Assembly (NCBI GenBank): GCA_002840435.1
Contig: PHAT01000004.1
Span: 310,001-374,000 of the forward strand
From: Deltaproteobacteria bacterium HGW-Deltaproteobacteria-6
Lineage (GTDB): Bacteria > Desulfobacterota > Syntrophia > Syntrophales > Smithellaceae
Length of the DNA: 64,000 nucleotides
Direction of reading: 5' to 3'
Position numbers and translations under genes: made by a program. This document shows positions 63,642 through 64,000 of this stretch, piece by piece. The first letter of the stretch is position 1. Each line of letters opens with the position of its first letter. The notes below the pieces were generated by a model. The model made no database searches, was not told the DNA's origin, and saw only the letters and a program-made list of their open reading frames with translations.

Positions 63642-64000
63642 TTAACCGGTTTTTCCACTGCCGATCACGGCAATCGCTTTGATCTCAATCAGTAACTGCG
63701 GCATGACTAGCCCTTTGACTTCAACCGCCGTCCATGCCGGATAATTTTCCGGGATGAACTCGGCTTTTACTTTGGAAAAACCGCGAATGTCGCTCATGGA
63801 CGTATGGAAGGTCATGAGCTCCACGATATCGGCCAGAGTGGCGCCGGCCTCGGCAAGAACATGCTCAAGATTTTTGAAGGCGAGGCGGGCCTGGGCTTCA
63901 ATCCCTTCACCGACCGCACCCTTTTCATCCATCCCAACCTGTCCGGATACCCAAACCATCTCGCCTACACGGGTGGCCTGGGAGAATTTCATCCGTCTGT
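63642..64000 (-). CDS. RidA-family protein (5' partial)
   Basis: RidA proteins hydrolyse reactive enamines and imines from PLP enzymes. FSQATRVGEMVWVSGQVGMD, FKNLEHVLAEAGATLADIVE and the ending PQLLIEIKAIAVIG are typical, and the conserved Arg of the active site lies near the C-terminus in the related members but is not clearly seen here. The first ATG (63992) gives 116 residues, while the frame stays open to the window edge and RidA proteins have about 15 more at the start, so the gene probably begins outside. Confidence 0.85.
   Translation of the reverse strand, partial: RRMKFSQATRVGEMVWVSGQVGMDEKGAVGEGIEAQARLAFKNLEHVLAEAGATLADIVELMTFHTSMSDIRGFSKVKAEFIPENYPAWTAVEVKGLVMPQLLIEIKAIAVIGSGKTG

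Noticed and set aside
1-64000. CRISPR arrays, complete insertion sequences, prophage, rRNA operons
   Set aside because: No regularly spaced repeats, transposase, integrase, phage structural genes or rRNA sequence were seen in the window.

Overview
The window looks like chromosome from an anaerobic, syntrophic-type deltaproteobacterium (Desulfobacterota), most like the Syntrophales. This is inferred from the mix of genes: mercury-methylation genes hgcAB, a sodium-pumping decarboxylase beta subunit, several AMP-forming acyl-CoA ligases, an ADP-forming acyl-CoA synthetase subunit, acyl-CoA dehydrogenase and crotonase genes, a TetR/DUF6125/TIGR04076 module, and ATC-hydrolase-like proteins. No marker gene in the window fixes the genus.

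Layout. 0-1.3 kb: hgcA (5' end cut by the window edge) and hgcB. 1.6-4 kb: GAPDH and a PAS-GGDEF protein. 4-9.8 kb, minus strand: Na+-translocating decarboxylase beta subunit, a 40-residue membrane protein and a 1412-residue PPDK-like protein without the PEP/pyruvate barrel. 10-12.3 kb: MoxR ATPase and a CoxE-type VWA protein. 12.8-14 kb: two AT-rich orphan genes, each followed by an attC-like site, which look like integron cassettes without an integrase. 14-24.6 kb: acyl-CoA dehydrogenase, PlsC, old-yellow-enzyme-type reductase, SMP-30 protein, crotonase, PHP protein, acyl-CoA ligase, Usp and a multi-PAS diguanylate cyclase. 24.7-32 kb: tandem flavodoxin-like protein, GNAT, D-2-hydroxyacid dehydrogenase, small envelope proteins, CDF and MFS transporters. 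32.3-38.2 kb: an N-formylglutamate-amidohydrolase/C39-peptidase fusion, a second acyl-CoA ligase and a 746-residue orphan. 38.4-53.4 kb is accessory in character: a TetR-controlled module, direct repeats around two genes, small Cys-rich exported proteins, a third acyl-CoA ligase and a decayed copy of the second one. 53.4-61.7 kb, minus strand, is a housekeeping run (yceD-rpmF, acpP-fabF-glyA-dCMP deaminase-nrdR-ribE-ribBA-ribH-nusB). It lacks plsX-fabH-fabD-fabG and ribD, which commonly sit in such runs. 61.9-64 kb: gltX, tRNA-Glu and a partial RidA gene.

Functionally, acyl-CoA activation (three ligases), dehydrogenation, hydration, SDR and alcohol dehydrogenases, sodium-coupled decarboxylation and ADP-forming thioester chemistry fit an organism that degrades fatty or aromatic acids at low energy yield. 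The points most worth checking are hgcAB, the attC-flanked genes, the amidohydrolase/peptidase fusion, the PPDK-like giant with its neighbours, and the twin-CX3C exported proteins. All calls come from reading the sequence; no database search was run.
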